DNA of 37,535 bases from Chloroflexota bacterium (GCA_012270555.1 JAAXIC010000020.1:1-37535); one strand, 5' to 3'; positions 8,306 to 17,101 are shown, counted from the first letter of the stretch. Numbers and translations are program-made. Notes: a model not told the origin generated them from the letters alone.

Positions 8306-9247
8306 ATGAAACTTGTCACCTACGCAAACGACAGTGGCCCGCGGGCGGGTCTGCTGGACGGAGACCACGTCTATGACCTGCAGGAAGCCGCCGATGCGTT
8401 TACGGCACAAGCCGGCGCGGCCGGCGCGAAGTTGCCAAACGAAGTCAAGGCATTGCTAGAGCTCGGTGACGTCGGTTTGGGGCAAGCGCGCCGCGTCCTG
8501 GCATTTGCGCAAGAGCAGGGCGGCTCCGCATCATTTGCCCATGCCGCCGGCGACGTGAAACTCCTGCCGCCGATTACGCGCCCGGACAAGGTCATCTGCT
8601 TGGCGGGTAACTTCGCCGACCACATTCGCGAGGGCGGCGGCGAACCGCCGGAAAAGTCGCACCAGACACCTCGCTATTTCTGGAAGCCCAACTCGGTGCT
8701 CGTGGGGCAGAACCAACCGGTGCGGCTGTGGGAAATGTCTAAGAATGTGGACTGGGAATTGGAACTGGCCGCCGTCATCGGCAAGACCGGCCGCGACATT
8801 TCCGCCGCCGACGCGCCCGACCACATTGCCGGTTACACGATCTTCAACGACATCTCGTCGCGGGATATGAACTTGCCGTGGGAGCGCGAGGAACGCGAGA
8901 TGGACGACTTCTTCGACTGGCTGAATGGCAAGTGGTTCGACAGTCACGGTCCCATGGGACCGTACATTGCGACCGCGGATGAGATTCCCGATCCTCACAA
9001 CCTCGCCATGTCGCTCAGCGTCAACGGCACCGAGCGGCAGCGCGGCAACACCGGCCAGATGATCTTCAATTGCTTTGAATTGGTCGAGTACCTCACGCGC
9101 ATAATCACGTTGGTGCCCGGGGACGTGATCTCCACCGGCACCCCGGCGGGAGTGGGCGAGGCAGCCGGTGTCTCCCTCAAAGACGGCGACGTAATCGAGG
9201 CCACCATCGAGCGGTTGGGAACCTTGCGCAATCCGGTGCAAGGCTAG
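8306..9247 (+). CDS. Fumarylacetoacetate hydrolase (FAH)-family protein
   Basis: A 313-residue enzyme of the FAH superfamily, whose members hydrolyse or decarboxylate acylpyruvates and related diketo acids. The catalytic domain begins near residue 90 (RPDKVICLAGNFADH). Metal ligands are visible as the two Glu of DWELELAAVIG and the Asp of ISSRDMN. The C-terminal GDVISTGTPAGVG is a strong family signature. GAAGAAGGGGAG before the ATG supports the start. It is divergent from the Gfo/Idh gene, across a 187-base spacer. Aromatic or sugar-acid breakdown is a reasonable inference; the exact substrate is not. Confidence 0.93.
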   Translation: MKLVTYANDSGPRAGLLDGDHVYDLQEAADAFTAQAGAAGAKLPNEVKALLELGDVGLGQARRVLAFAQEQGGSASFAHAAGDVKLLPPITRPDKVICLAGNFADHIREGGGEPPEKSHQTPRYFWKPNSVLVGQNQPVRLWEMSKNVDWELELAAVIGKTGRDISAADAPDHIAGYTIFNDISSRDMNLPWEREEREMDDFFDWLNGKWFDSHGPMGPYIATADEIPDPHNLAMSLSVNGTERQRGNTGQMIFNCFELVEYLTRIITLVPGDVISTGTPAGVGEAAGVSLKDGDVIEATIERLGTLRNPVQG

Positions 9248-9567
9248 CCGAGAGCTTCGCGTTCACTTACAAGAAACCTTGAAGAGCTTTCGTTCTGCGC
9301 AAGCCAGCGCAAGAAAGAGCCATAGAGTATTATAGTGAGCCGATCCGTTCGTCCTGAGCATGTCGAAGGATGGACGGATCTTTCTTTGTCACGATGATGT
9401 TCAGGCAGAGTTTCCAGGTTTCAGGGAAACCCGCAACGCTTTTTCGTATGCAGTCCAAAGCCTCTTTTCCGCCGCGCAGCCTCCCTCGTCCCATCACCGC
9501 CACGGCACTTCGGGTGGTAGAATGAGTTTAAGTAAACCCGAAAGCTGAAAGCGAGCGTGAAAGCGAC
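9248..9567. other. 320-base spacer with one family A repeat
   Basis: The only clear structure is a family A hairpin at 9345-9377, with CCGTTCGTCC and GGATGGACGG arms. A TAGAAT hexamer at 9518-9523 could be a -10 box for the lipoprotein gene, but no -35 box is at the right distance. No gene is supported. Confidence 0.5.
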
Positions 9568-10746
9568 ATGCGTGTATGGAGCTGGTGGCGGCTGGTACTG
9601 GCAGGAGTATTGCTGACCTTTGCGCTCAGCGCCTGCGCGCCAAGTCTCCCCTTCTTTTCGTCGGGCGACGCAGCCGGTCTTGAAGAGCTCTTGGCGCAAG
9701 GCCAGGAAGCCCTGCAGAAGGGCGACCTGGAAGCGGCTATGGAAATCTACAACGAGGGCGTGGATAGATATCCCGACGACTCCCACGTGTACCATCAACG
9801 CGCTCTCGTGCACGCGCAACTGGGCGATATTGCCAGCGCGCTGCGGGACATGGACCGCTCCATCGAGCGCGATCCCGAAGATGCCAGCCACATCTTCTTC
9901 CGGGCCAACATATTCCTCAACATCGGCAACCTGCAAGGCGCGCTGGAGGACCTCACGCGGCTCATAGAGCTTGATCCGGCCTTTGTGGAAGCCTATCTGG
10001 CGCGGGCCTCGATCTACTATGCGCAGAACCGCATGGACGAGGCATTGGCGGACATGGGCACGGCCATCCGGCTGCGTCCCAATGAGCCGGAACTCTACTT
10101 CCGGCGGGCCAGTCTGCGCTTGACGCGGAATGATTTCCAGGGCGCGATAGATGACTTGGATAGGGCAGTTGAGATCAATGCTGATTATGCCGAGGCTTAC
10201 TACGTGCGCGGCTTGTTGCAGCAGGTAGAGGGTAATTTGGAGGCTGCGCTCGCCGACCTGAGCAAGGCCGTGGAGTTAGCCCCCGACCAGCCGCAGCCCT
10301 ACGTCGCGCGGGCGGGCATCTTCCAAGAGTTGGAACGGTACGAAGAGGCGTTGATAGACCTGCAACAGGCCATGAACATTACGCCGCAGAGTCCCGAACC
10401 GTATGCGGCGCGCGCTGAGGTATACCGCGCCATGGGTCAACTCCCGCAAGCCCTCGACGACGCGAATCGCGCCATCGACCTGGGGCAAGGCGACCCGCGC
10501 TATCTCGTGACGCGCGCGGCGGTACTGGCCGCTCAAGACAATCTGGCGCAGGCGCTGCGCGACCTGAATAGTGCGTTGGAGACGGATCCTGGCTTGGCGC
10601 AGGCGCTGCTGCAACGCGGCGAAGTCTATGAGAAGCAGGGCGAGACACAGAAGGCGATAGACGACTTCAACCGGATACTTGCCATACCCGCTTCGGATGA
10701 AATGCGCCAAAAGGCCGAAGAGGCGCTGCAGCGTCTGCGCAACTAA
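9568..10746 (+). CDS. TPR-repeat lipoprotein
   Basis: A 392-residue protein with a type II signal peptide: basic start MRVWSWWR, hydrophobic core, and lipobox LSAC with Cys23 as the predicted lipidation site. The rest is almost entirely tetratricopeptide repeats, about ten units of 34 residues, recognisable by repeated GNLEAALADLSKAVELAP-type segments. It should sit on the outer face of the cytoplasmic membrane and act as a scaffold for protein contacts; no enzymatic domain is present. The ribosome-binding site is poor (GAAAGCGAC). The gene runs convergent to the O-antigen-ligase-like gene, with a repeat-rich spacer between them. Confidence 0.9.
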   Translation: MRVWSWWRLVLAGVLLTFALSACAPSLPFFSSGDAAGLEELLAQGQEALQKGDLEAAMEIYNEGVDRYPDDSHVYHQRALVHAQLGDIASALRDMDRSIERDPEDASHIFFRANIFLNIGNLQGALEDLTRLIELDPAFVEAYLARASIYYAQNRMDEALADMGTAIRLRPNEPELYFRRASLRLTRNDFQGAIDDLDRAVEINADYAEAYYVRGLLQQVEGNLEAALADLSKAVELAPDQPQPYVARAGIFQELERYEEALIDLQQAMNITPQSPEPYAARAEVYRAMGQLPQALDDANRAIDLGQGDPRYLVTRAAVLAAQDNLAQALRDLNSALETDPGLAQALLQRGEVYEKQGETQKAIDDFNRILAIPASDEMRQKAEEALQRLRN

Positions 10747-10804
10747 GCGCGGCCAGCGCCGTTCTCCTTGGCGTTCCCGAGTATGGACGAAAGGATACCC
10801 ATCT

Positions 10805-11026
10805 CCCCGGTAGCGCAGGTCTGTAACCTGCGCCTCATGCGAAATCGCCGGGTAACGCGCTCCTTGTTCCTTACACTAGGCGGGGGGGCAAGCCCCAATG
10901 CTGTCGCATTAAGACGGTACGCTCATTGGGTGCGCTCTGCCCCCTCTCCATGGGGAGAGGGCCGGGGTGAGGGGAAATGGCAGGCGCCGACAGGCGGGCG
11001 CAGGTTACAAACCTGCGCTACCGGGG
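10805..11026. repeat. 222-bp MITE-like unit with 30-bp terminal inverted repeats
   Basis: Bases 10805-10834 (beginning CCCCGGTAGCGCAGG) are the inverted complement of 10997-11026 (ending CTGCGCTACCGGGG) with one mismatch in 30. Each arm is itself palindromic (CGCAGGT...ACCTGCG). The interior contains a family B copy (10878-10912) and a CTCTCC/GGAGAG stem with a GGGGTGAGGGG tail (about 10940-10974). No transposase is encoded. Confidence 0.7.
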
Positions 11027-11062
11027 ACGTGAGGCGCGGTATTCATTGCCACTTTGTCCGTG

Positions 11063-11112
11063 GGGGCTTTGCCCCCGCATGCGACAACATTGGGGACAAG
11101 CCCCCGCGCTAC
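11063..11112 (-). repeat. Palindromic repeat, family B, inverted long copy
   Basis: The stretch 11079-11112 read on the minus strand (GTAGCGCGGGGGCTTGTCCC, then CAATGTTGTCGCAT) matches 10878-10912 and 37485-37522. An additional GGGGGC...GCCCCC hairpin lies at 11062-11076. Together with 10805-11026 it fills nearly the whole 428-base spacer 10747-11174, which has no gene I can support. Confidence 0.65.
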
Positions 11113-11174
11113 GGCGTTCTCATCCTCTATTTTGAGCAGTGACGGGTAAGGCTGCTGTAGCTTATGGGGCTGGC

Positions 11175-12692
11175 TTATGCCTCGACCGTCGACTCTGCCG
11201 CATTGCCGCCGTGCTCCCGGCGTGACGAGGATGGGACTGGCTCCCGAAACGCGGCATCCTCCAATGCGGAGAGCAGCCCGAAGAGTATCCCCAGCAGGAT
11301 ACCGATGCTGTGCACGAAGAGGCTGTCCACGAGGCTGTGCGCGGAGAAGGCGGCCAGACTGCCCATGAGTCCCAGCGCCAACATGCGTCCCCAGGCATCC
11401 GGCGACTGGCGCCACGCGCGTACGGCCAGACGCCACGCCACGAGCATAAAGAGCAGAAAAGCCATGAGGGTGAGCACCCCGCCTTCCGCTGCCAGATTCA
11501 GGTAGTAGTTGTGGGCGTGGCCGACGCCCGTCGGCCAGCCGGGTAGGGCATACACCTCATACGCTTTGGGGTAGTTTCCAATGCCGACGCCAAGGTAAGG
11601 GTTTTCGGCGAACATCCGCCAGCCGGCGTACCATTGCGAGACCCTTTCCAAGATGGCCCAGTTATCGGGGTTGGGACCGGCGCGCAACTCCTGCGCCAAG
11701 CGCGAGCCGTACACGAACAGGTCGGTAACGCGGGAGAGTACGGCCTCCGGGATCACGCCCAAGATGAGGACGATCAGGGTTGCGGTGAAGCCGCAGTATG
11801 CCAACGCAATGGCGCGCAGCCGATTGCGTTGGCTTTCGAGCAGCCAGACCAAGCTCAGCGCCGCCAATGTCCCCAGCCACGCGCCCCGCGAGAGACTTAC
11901 GAGAATGCCGCACCCGATTGCCAAGGCGATGCCCCACCCCACCAGCCGCAAGCCGGGCCGCGGCGCCATTAACGCCATGGCGAGCGCAACCGGCAGGATG
12001 AGCGCCAGATAGCCGCCATAGGGGTTCGGTTGTCCGAAAGTCCCGTGCGCCCGCATCAGAATGCCCCCGGCGAGGAAGTGCGGCGGACCGATCCGGAACG
12101 CGACCTGGAGCAGGCCGATGCCGACCTCGGCCAGCGCCGCCAGCAATAATACTCCCACCAAGCCGGCGAGCACGCGGCGGCTCCGTACCGTGGTAGCGGT
12201 GACGAGGTAGATGACGAAGAGTTCAGCCCACTTGCTGATCTCTTTGATGCTCAGTAGCAGGCTCTCGGCGGTGAGCGCCGAAAGCACCATAGGTATGAGC
12301 GCGATGACGATTGGTATAGTCAGTGCGGGCAGCGCGGGCGCGTGCCAACGTCCCGCGAGCATACCCGCCAGCCAGGCGAGGCCGATGAGCGCTATCAGCG
12401 GTTCGTTGATCGTAATGTCGACGTTGTCCGGCAAACTGATGGTGCGCACGCTGCCAAAAGGAACGGTCAAGAGGAGCATGCCGACGCCCACAACCGGATG
12501 GGCAAAAACGGCCAGGGTTCCCGCGACCGCGCCAAATGTCAGAAGCGCCCACAGGGGAGGCAAGAACCATGCGACGAGAAGGACGGCAAACATGCCGAAG
12601 AAACCCAGCATGCGCCATCGTTGCAAGGAGAGGCGCTGGCGGGCATGAAATTGGTCGGAGAGCGCAGCCAAATGTCCTATCATGGATTTCAC
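11175..12692 (-). CDS. O-antigen ligase (WaaL/Wzy_C)-like membrane protein
   Basis: A polytopic membrane protein of about 505 residues with roughly ten to twelve hydrophobic segments. The Wzy_C/O-antigen-ligase domain is indicated by the central SRGAWLG motif (about residue 270) and by the long outside loop ending NPYLGVGIGNYP, followed by GHAHNYYLNLAAEGG. Such proteins join or polymerise glycans on a lipid carrier at the outer face of the membrane. No glycan-synthesis cluster surrounds it, so it may act in general glycosylation. The start is uncertain: GTG at 12692 or ATG at 12683. Neither has a ribosome-binding site, and TATAGT at 12691-12696 would place a transcript start at the ATG. Confidence 0.85.
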   Translation of the reverse strand: MKSMIGHLAALSDQFHARQRLSLQRWRMLGFFGMFAVLLVAWFLPPLWALLTFGAVAGTLAVFAHPVVGVGMLLLTVPFGSVRTISLPDNVDITINEPLIALIGLAWLAGMLAGRWHAPALPALTIPIVIALIPMVLSALTAESLLLSIKEISKWAELFVIYLVTATTVRSRRVLAGLVGVLLLAALAEVGIGLLQVAFRIGPPHFLAGGILMRAHGTFGQPNPYGGYLALILPVALAMALMAPRPGLRLVGWGIALAIGCGILVSLSRGAWLGTLAALSLVWLLESQRNRLRAIALAYCGFTATLIVLILGVIPEAVLSRVTDLFVYGSRLAQELRAGPNPDNWAILERVSQWYAGWRMFAENPYLGVGIGNYPKAYEVYALPGWPTGVGHAHNYYLNLAAEGGVLTLMAFLLFMLVAWRLAVRAWRQSPDAWGRMLALGLMGSLAAFSAHSLVDSLFVHSIGILLGILFGLLSALEDAAFREPVPSSSRREHGGNAAESTVEA

Positions 12693-12696
12693 TATA
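12691..12696 (-). promoter_or_regulatory. Possible -10 box giving a leaderless transcript
   Basis: TATAGT on the minus strand ends seven bases before the ATG at 12683. That is the normal distance to a transcription start, so the mRNA could begin at the start codon. The absence of a ribosome-binding site agrees with this. No good -35 box was found. Confidence 0.35.
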
Positions 12697-12794
12697 GCAT
12701 GGGGTGGCGCGGCGCTGATTTCCTCTCACCCCGGACTGTACACTTTAGAGAAAAGGGGGTCTGCTCGCCTGCAGGTCCCGGCTGCGAAAACACG

Positions 12795-12813
12795 CCCCGT
12801 ATGTGATACGGGG
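12795..12813. repeat. Small palindrome CCCCGTA/TACGGGG
   Basis: CCCCGTATGTGATACGGGG has 7-base perfect arms. Read on the other strand it resembles the elements at 17062-17081 and 29930-29949. It lies between the O-antigen-ligase-like gene and birA. Confidence 0.65.
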
Positions 12814-12923
12814 TCTTCCCAGATAGGGAATCCCTGCTTGCGGTCGAGAATATGCAAGTGCATTCTTGCGGTGTAGCCGTGTGGCACTGACCGTATGCAA
12901 ATCTAAAGCGAGCGAGCCATTCG

Positions 12924-13715
12924 ATGAAACGAGAGCGTGAGCCGCTGCGCTGGCGGGAAGTGGCCCAAGCGGTGCGCCAGCAACACATAGGCCACAGTGT
13001 GGTCTATCGCGCGGAAGTCGATTCCACGATGGCAGTCTGCCATGCGCTGGCGCGCGCTGGCACCGAGCCTGGGGTGGTTGCCATTGCCGACGCCCAGAGT
13101 GCCGGGCGGGGCCGACAGGGCCGCGCTTGGCAAGCGCCGCCTTACACGTGCCTGCTCTTCTCGGTGCTCTTGCGGCCCACGTCGGCGCGCGACCGGTGGC
13201 CGCACGTGTTGTGGCCGCTGGCGCTGGCGCTGCAAGAGGCCACGCGGCACGTTACGGGCCTCCAAGCAGCGATCAAGTGGCCGAATGACCTTGTACTGGG
13301 CGGTAAGAAACTCGGAGGTCTCCTTGCCGAAATGACGGCTGACAGCGTAATCGTCGGCGCGGGTCTCAACGTCAATTTCCCCGCGGCCGCCCTTGCGCTC
13401 GACCAGCCGCTTACCACGCTCGCAGACGCATTGGGGCGCCACGCCTCCCGCGAAGAACTCTTGATCGCTAGTCTGCGGTCATTCGAGTGCTGGTACGGCC
13501 GCTGGCTGGAAGCGCCGGACGCGGTGTGGCAAGCCTGGCGCGCGGGATCGTCCTTGCTTGGAAAGGTGGTGGATGTCTCCCTTGGCGGAGAAGTCTACAG
13601 CGGCGTCGCGGAAGACCTCGATCGGGACGGCCTCCTCTGTTTACGTACAACCGACGGGCGTCTGCAACGCTTCGCGGCCGGCGATGCAAGCATCCGCCTC
13701 AGCCGCCTGGAGTGA
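12924..13715 (+). CDS. birA: Biotin--[acetyl-CoA-carboxylase] ligase
   Basis: This enzyme activates biotin as biotinyl-AMP and transfers it to the lysine of biotin carboxyl carrier protein. The 263-residue protein has the biotin/ATP-binding loop GRGRQGR at 61-67, the KWPND motif at 118-122, and VGAGLNVN before the C-terminal SH3-like domain (GEVYSGVAEDLDRDG). There is no N-terminal winged-helix DNA-binding domain, so it is a ligase only and not a bio-operon repressor. It stands alone; the ribosome-binding site is weak. No biotin genes are nearby. Confidence 0.93.
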   Translation: MKREREPLRWREVAQAVRQQHIGHSVVYRAEVDSTMAVCHALARAGTEPGVVAIADAQSAGRGRQGRAWQAPPYTCLLFSVLLRPTSARDRWPHVLWPLALALQEATRHVTGLQAAIKWPNDLVLGGKKLGGLLAEMTADSVIVGAGLNVNFPAAALALDQPLTTLADALGRHASREELLIASLRSFECWYGRWLEAPDAVWQAWRAGSSLLGKVVDVSLGGEVYSGVAEDLDRDGLLCLRTTDGRLQRFAAGDASIRLSRLE

Positions 13716-13781
13716 CGGCACGTGAGACATGCCAATGACAGACGCGGGGTAAGCCAATAGGCTGGAACGGCAAGGAATTCC

Positions 13782-13851
13782 CCTCACCCCAACCCTCCCC
13801 CCAAGGAGAGAGAGCATTCTTAGCGCTCCGGCCGAGGCTAGGCAAAGGTTT
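13782..13851 (-). repeat. Family C repeat, diverged copy
   Basis: On the minus strand this spacer reads GAAACCTTTGCC at one end and GGGGTGAGGGG at the other, with a CTCTCTCC/GGGGGGAG stem between. It is an inverted copy of the element described at 28015-28088. It lies downstream of both birA and jag and may end transcription of both. Confidence 0.6.
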
Positions 13852-13879
13852 CGTTATGGTTACGGAGAGGACCGAGCGC

Positions 13880-14614
13880 CTACTCCTGCGCCTCGGCGTC
13901 CGACGTCTGGAGTTCGATGACGACACGCCGCTCGTCGCCGGTGCCGGTGGAGTGGGTGGAGACGTCGTCGTCCTCGGCGAGTGTAAGGTGGATGATGCGC
14001 CGTTCGTGGGGCGGCATGGCTTCCAGGGTGATCGCCTTGCCGTTCTCGCGAACGAGGTCTGCCAGGCGGCGGGCCATGCCGGTGAGCAACTCCTCGCGGC
14101 GCTGGCGGTAGCCGCCAATGTCTACCACCACGAGATCGTGCTCGCCAAGCTGCTTCGTCAGCATGAGGTTATAGAGGAACTGAATCGAGCGCAGCGTGGT
14201 GCCACGCTTGCCGACGAACGCGTCGGTACCCTCGCCGGAGACGTTGAGCCGGAGCGGGTCCGTGCCGGTCACCTCAACGGTGACCTCGCTGCCAAGGTGG
14301 TGAAAGAACTCGCGGAGCAACTCTGTCGCATCGTCAAGCTGTTCCTGGGCCAGCGGCAGTTCGGAGGCGTCCGGCGCCGGTTCCGGAGCGGTGGGTTCCT
14401 CAGAGGTTTTGTCCTCGTCAATTTCTTCAGGAGCGCCTTCCGGTTTCAGTTCCACGAGAACGCGGGTCTCCTCTCCGCCAATGCCAAAAAGGCCCCCAGT
14501 GCCCGCGCTGAGAACCCGGACCGTCACGGCTTCGCGCGAGGCGCCGAGTTCCTCAAGGGCGTTCTGTATCGCATCTTCCACGGTCTTGCCGGTTGCTTCA
14601 ACGCTTTCCGCCAC
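13880..14614 (-). CDS. jag: Jag/KhpB-type RNA-binding protein
   Basis: The 244-residue protein has the three parts of the Jag (SpoIIIJ-associated, KhpB/EloR) family. The N-terminal Jag domain (about 1-50) contains GGLFGIGG. A KH domain (about 95-165) shows DAFVGKRGTTLRSIQFL. The C-terminal R3H domain includes PPHERRIIHLTL. An acidic, proline-rich linker (about 58-90) separates the first two. Jag proteins bind RNA and are linked to cell-wall growth in Firmicutes. The GTG start lies inside yidC, a 17-base overlap, with AAGG just before it, so the two are coupled. It is the last gene of the rpmH operon. Confidence 0.93.
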   Translation of the reverse strand: MAESVEATGKTVEDAIQNALEELGASREAVTVRVLSAGTGGLFGIGGEETRVLVELKPEGAPEEIDEDKTSEEPTAPEPAPDASELPLAQEQLDDATELLREFFHHLGSEVTVEVTGTDPLRLNVSGEGTDAFVGKRGTTLRSIQFLYNLMLTKQLGEHDLVVVDIGGYRQRREELLTGMARRLADLVRENGKAITLEAMPPHERRIIHLTLAEDDDVSTHSTGTGDERRVVIELQTSDAEAQE

Positions 14615-15677
14615 CTTTTTTCTTCTCCCTCTTGCGCGACCTCGATTTGCCAGTTTTGGGCGCTTGTTTTGGCACGCCGTTGCCCTGGTCGTCAGCGTTA
14701 TCCAGGCCGAGTTCCTGTAGAGTCGTCTCGGTTAGCTCGGGTATGGCCGTTCGCTTCATTCCCCCAAATGATAACCCACCCAAGAGCCCGCTGGGGCGTT
14801 CCTGCGCCTCTTCCGCTGATGTTTTTGTGGGTGCTTGCGGTGGTTCCTTTTTCTCGTTCTCAATTTTGGCTGGCGCGGCAGGTGGCGCTTCTGTCCCCTT
14901 GCCATTCTCGTCCTCGGTGGTGGTTGCGGGTGCGGCGGCCGGGGCAGTTAGCGGTCTTTCTAAGCTCTTATCCCGCATGATCACCCATTGCTGCCCGATG
15001 CTGAAGATATTCGATACCACCCAGTATAGGGCAAGTCCCGCAGGAAATTGCATGGCGAAGAACACGATCATGATGGGCATGAACTGCATGACGTTCTGGA
15101 TCATTTGCTGCTGCGGGTCCTGGGTCATGCGATTCATCATCATGCGTTGCACGACCCACTGCGTCGCGCCGGCGGTGAGCGCCAGTGCCCCGGGCAGCTT
15201 GAACGGCAGGTCCACGCCGGGCGGCAGCCAAACGTCGGGCACGGACAAGTCGGCAAGCCACAGGAACGCCATCTCCAAGCCGGCTTTCGTGGCCTCGTCG
15301 TTTGTCACGCCGATGATGGCCCAGTAGAGAGCAAAAAGAACAGGCAGTTGCGCCAGTTGGGGCAGGCAGCCCATGAGCGGATTGACGCCGTGCTGCTTAT
15401 AAAGCGCCATCTGCGCCTGACCCATGGCTTGGCGGTCGCCCTTGTGTTGCCGCTGCAACTCCTTCAGTTGGGGCGACAACAACTGCATGCGGCGCGAAGA
15501 GCGGAGGCTCGTGACACTAAGGGGGAATAGGATGAGGCGAACGATTATCGTAAAGATAATGATGGCAATGCCGAAACTCGGCACGTTCATGCGTTCGGTC
15601 AGATCATAGAGTCCGAGCAAGCCGCTCTGCAAACCGCCGACGAGGATGTCGTTCCAGAGCGTGCTGAAGAATTCCAC
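14598..15677 (-). CDS. yidC: Membrane protein insertase YidC/Oxa1 with long charged tail
   Basis: YidC inserts proteins into the cytoplasmic membrane, alone or with SecYEG. The 359-residue form has no large N-terminal periplasmic domain, as in Gram-positive and Chloroflexi types. The conserved groove arginine is R47 in IIVRLILFPL. The cytoplasmic hairpin SPQLKELQRQHKGDRQAM and the later PIMIVFFAMQFPAGLALYW transmembrane segment are typical. From about residue 245 a 115-residue hydrophilic tail follows, rich in Ala/Pro/Glu and ending in KSRSRKREKKKGGGKR. That basic end probably touches the ribosome. The start is GTG with a weak ribosome-binding site. yidD lies 135 bases upstream. Confidence 0.95.
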   Translation of the reverse strand: MEFFSTLWNDILVGGLQSGLLGLYDLTERMNVPSFGIAIIIFTIIVRLILFPLSVTSLRSSRRMQLLSPQLKELQRQHKGDRQAMGQAQMALYKQHGVNPLMGCLPQLAQLPVLFALYWAIIGVTNDEATKAGLEMAFLWLADLSVPDVWLPPGVDLPFKLPGALALTAGATQWVVQRMMMNRMTQDPQQQMIQNVMQFMPIMIVFFAMQFPAGLALYWVVSNIFSIGQQWVIMRDKSLERPLTAPAAAPATTTEDENGKGTEAPPAAPAKIENEKKEPPQAPTKTSAEEAQERPSGLLGGLSFGGMKRTAIPELTETTLQELGLDNADDQGNGVPKQAPKTGKSRSRKREKKKGGGKR

Positions 15678-15812
15678 TAGAACCGCTTCTCTTCCTTAAA
15701 ATCTGCCGAGTCTCTCGGTCTTGTCTTTACGGCGGGCCGGCGCTCTTCGTTCACGGATGTTTCATCACAGCCATGAGCGCAGTGTTGCCGCCTTGCCGCG
15801 TCCCATCTCCGC

Positions 15813-16079
15813 TTACGTCCGCCGTGGACGGCTGCCTGTCGCTGCGTCCTCACAAGCGATCTCCGGCACCGGATCGACGCCACCGGGATGGAACGGGTGG
15901 CAGCGCGCGATGCGCTTGATGCCGAGCCAGCCGCCCCGCAGCAGTCCATACTGCGCAATGGCGTCGTAACAATACTCTGAACACGTAGGCGCGTAGCGGC
16001 AACTCGGCGGCAGCAGCGGTGAAATCGCCAGCCGATACGCTTGAATGAGCCGGAGCGCTACTGTGCTGCTGAAGGACAC
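15813..16079 (-). CDS. yidD: Membrane protein insertion efficiency factor YidD
   Basis: An 88-residue protein with the YidD signature: [23 protein letters not shown]-type core containing [10 protein letters not shown], followed by [23 protein letters not shown]. It is thought to help YidC-dependent insertion at the inner face of the membrane. I chose the GTG at 16079 because GAGAGAGGT lies about six bases before it and the family starts near this point. A longer frame reaches upstream into rnpA, but its first 41 residues do not resemble YidD. The gene begins 41 bases after rnpA ends. Confidence 0.92.
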   Translation of the reverse strand: MSFSSTVALRLIQAYRLAISPLLPPSCRYAPTCSEYCYDAIAQYGLLRGGWLGIKRIARCHPFHPGGVDPVPEIACEDAATGSRPRRT

Positions 16080-16120
16080 GCGTTGACCTCTCTCCGTAAG
16101 GGACTGTGCCGGTACATATC

Positions 16121-16486
16121 CTACGGTTGCTGCGCTTCGTATTCTGGAGGCAGCAGGCGGGCACGCCTGAGCGCCGTCTGCACGTGGCGGTGCAACTGCC
16201 AAAAGGAGGCCCTGACCGCACCCCGACGGGCAATGAACACCAGGTCCATACCCGGTTGTACGTGTGGATAGTACTGACGCACAGACTCACGCAGCCGCCG
16301 GCGGACACGGTTGCGGGTTACAGCATTGCCAAGCCGTTTCGACGTAATGAAACCACACCGGCTGAACGTGAGGTGGTTTGGTTTAGCGACTACTCTAATG
16401 GAGTGCGCAGACCATGCTTTGCCGTGTGCCAGGACGGCAGCGAAATCACGTTGTTTCTTGATCTTCTCCGTTGGTTCGATCCTCAT
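16121..16486 (-). CDS. rnpA: Ribonuclease P protein component
   Basis: RnpA is the protein subunit that helps the RNase P RNA remove 5' leaders from tRNA precursors. The 121-residue product shows the RNR signature [14 protein letters not shown] at about residues 54-67, after GFITSKRLG. The C-terminus has the family's basic [10 protein letters not shown] helix. Position after rpmH and before yidD is the standard order. The RNase P RNA gene is not in this window. Confidence 0.95.
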   Translation of the reverse strand: MRIEPTEKIKKQRDFAAVLAHGKAWSAHSIRVVAKPNHLTFSRCGFITSKRLGNAVTRNRVRRRLRESVRQYYPHVQPGMDLVFIARRGAVRASFWQLHRHVQTALRRARLLPPEYEAQQP

Positions 16487-16598
16487 GCAGAGCCGGTACA
16501 GTGACCATGCACTTCAGCGGCTCTCGCTCACGTACTCCCACGCAGGGGCGCGCCAGGAACGCGCGTGAAACGGGAAGGATGAAGAAGGTCGAGCCGGC

Positions 16599-16736
16599 TC
16601 AGACGGTCAGCCGCGTACGCTGCTTGTCCCGTCGGTGCTTTATGATCCGCCGTCCCGCTCGCGTGGACATGCGCGCACGAAAACCGTGCCTGCGCAACCG
16701 GCGCCGCACTTTCGGTTGATAGGTTCTCTTCGGCAT
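16599..16736 (-). CDS. rpmH: 50S ribosomal protein L34
   Basis: A 45-residue basic protein starting [19 protein letters not shown], followed by [11 protein letters not shown] and ending RTRLTV. It is a clear L34, a component of the large ribosomal subunit. AAGGA lies 12 bases before the ATG at 16736. It heads the operon rpmH-rnpA-yidD-yidC-jag. The 112-base gap to rnpA is somewhat longer than usual. Confidence 0.96.
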   Translation of the reverse strand: MPKRTYQPKVRRRLRRHGFRARMSTRAGRRIIKHRRDKQRTRLTV

Positions 16737-16769
16737 CCAGTAGTATCCTTCTTACCTTTATCTGATTTT

Positions 16770-16799
16770 ACTATAGCACTCCGCTGAATCTACGGTCAA
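16770..16799 (-). promoter_or_regulatory. Sigma70-type promoter of the rpmH operon
   Basis: On the minus strand, TTGACC (16794-16799) and TATAGT (16770-16775) are separated by 18 bases. The -10 box lies about 33 bases before the rpmH start codon, leaving a short leader that contains the ribosome-binding site. Confidence 0.7.
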
Positions 16800-16974
16800 A
16801 GCGTTTCGGGCGGTCTTTCGGCCTCAGAGTCGAACCTGAGAACACCCCTAGTCCCGCTGCACGTCGTTTCGGACTCGACCGCTATGGACAGGCGGCTCGA
16901 TTCGACACGGCATGCGTAGGCTGTGCCGCTCGTCAGACTCACTGGGGAACCCACTACCCACGAGACCGACTCCA

Positions 16975-17101
16975 TGTCATTTCGAATGGAGCACAGCGGA
17001 ATGAGAAATCTAGGACTCTGTCCCTGCTCTGCTACCTCAGTAAAAGACCTCTAGATTCCTCCCCCGTGTCAAGCACGGGGCTGTGGCGCGCTCGGAATGA
17101 C
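16975..17101. repeat. Family D repeat pair with nested palindrome
   Basis: GTCATTTCGAATGGAGCACA at the left and GCGCTCGGAATGAC at the right are inverted versions of each other, both next to AATCTAG/CTAGATT. Inside the right arm a CCCCGTGTCAAGCACGGGGC palindrome (17062-17081) interrupts the repeat. The spacer 16737-17165 (429 bases) holds only this and the rpmH promoter. No dnaA gene or TTATCCACA-type DnaA boxes are seen. Confidence 0.6.
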
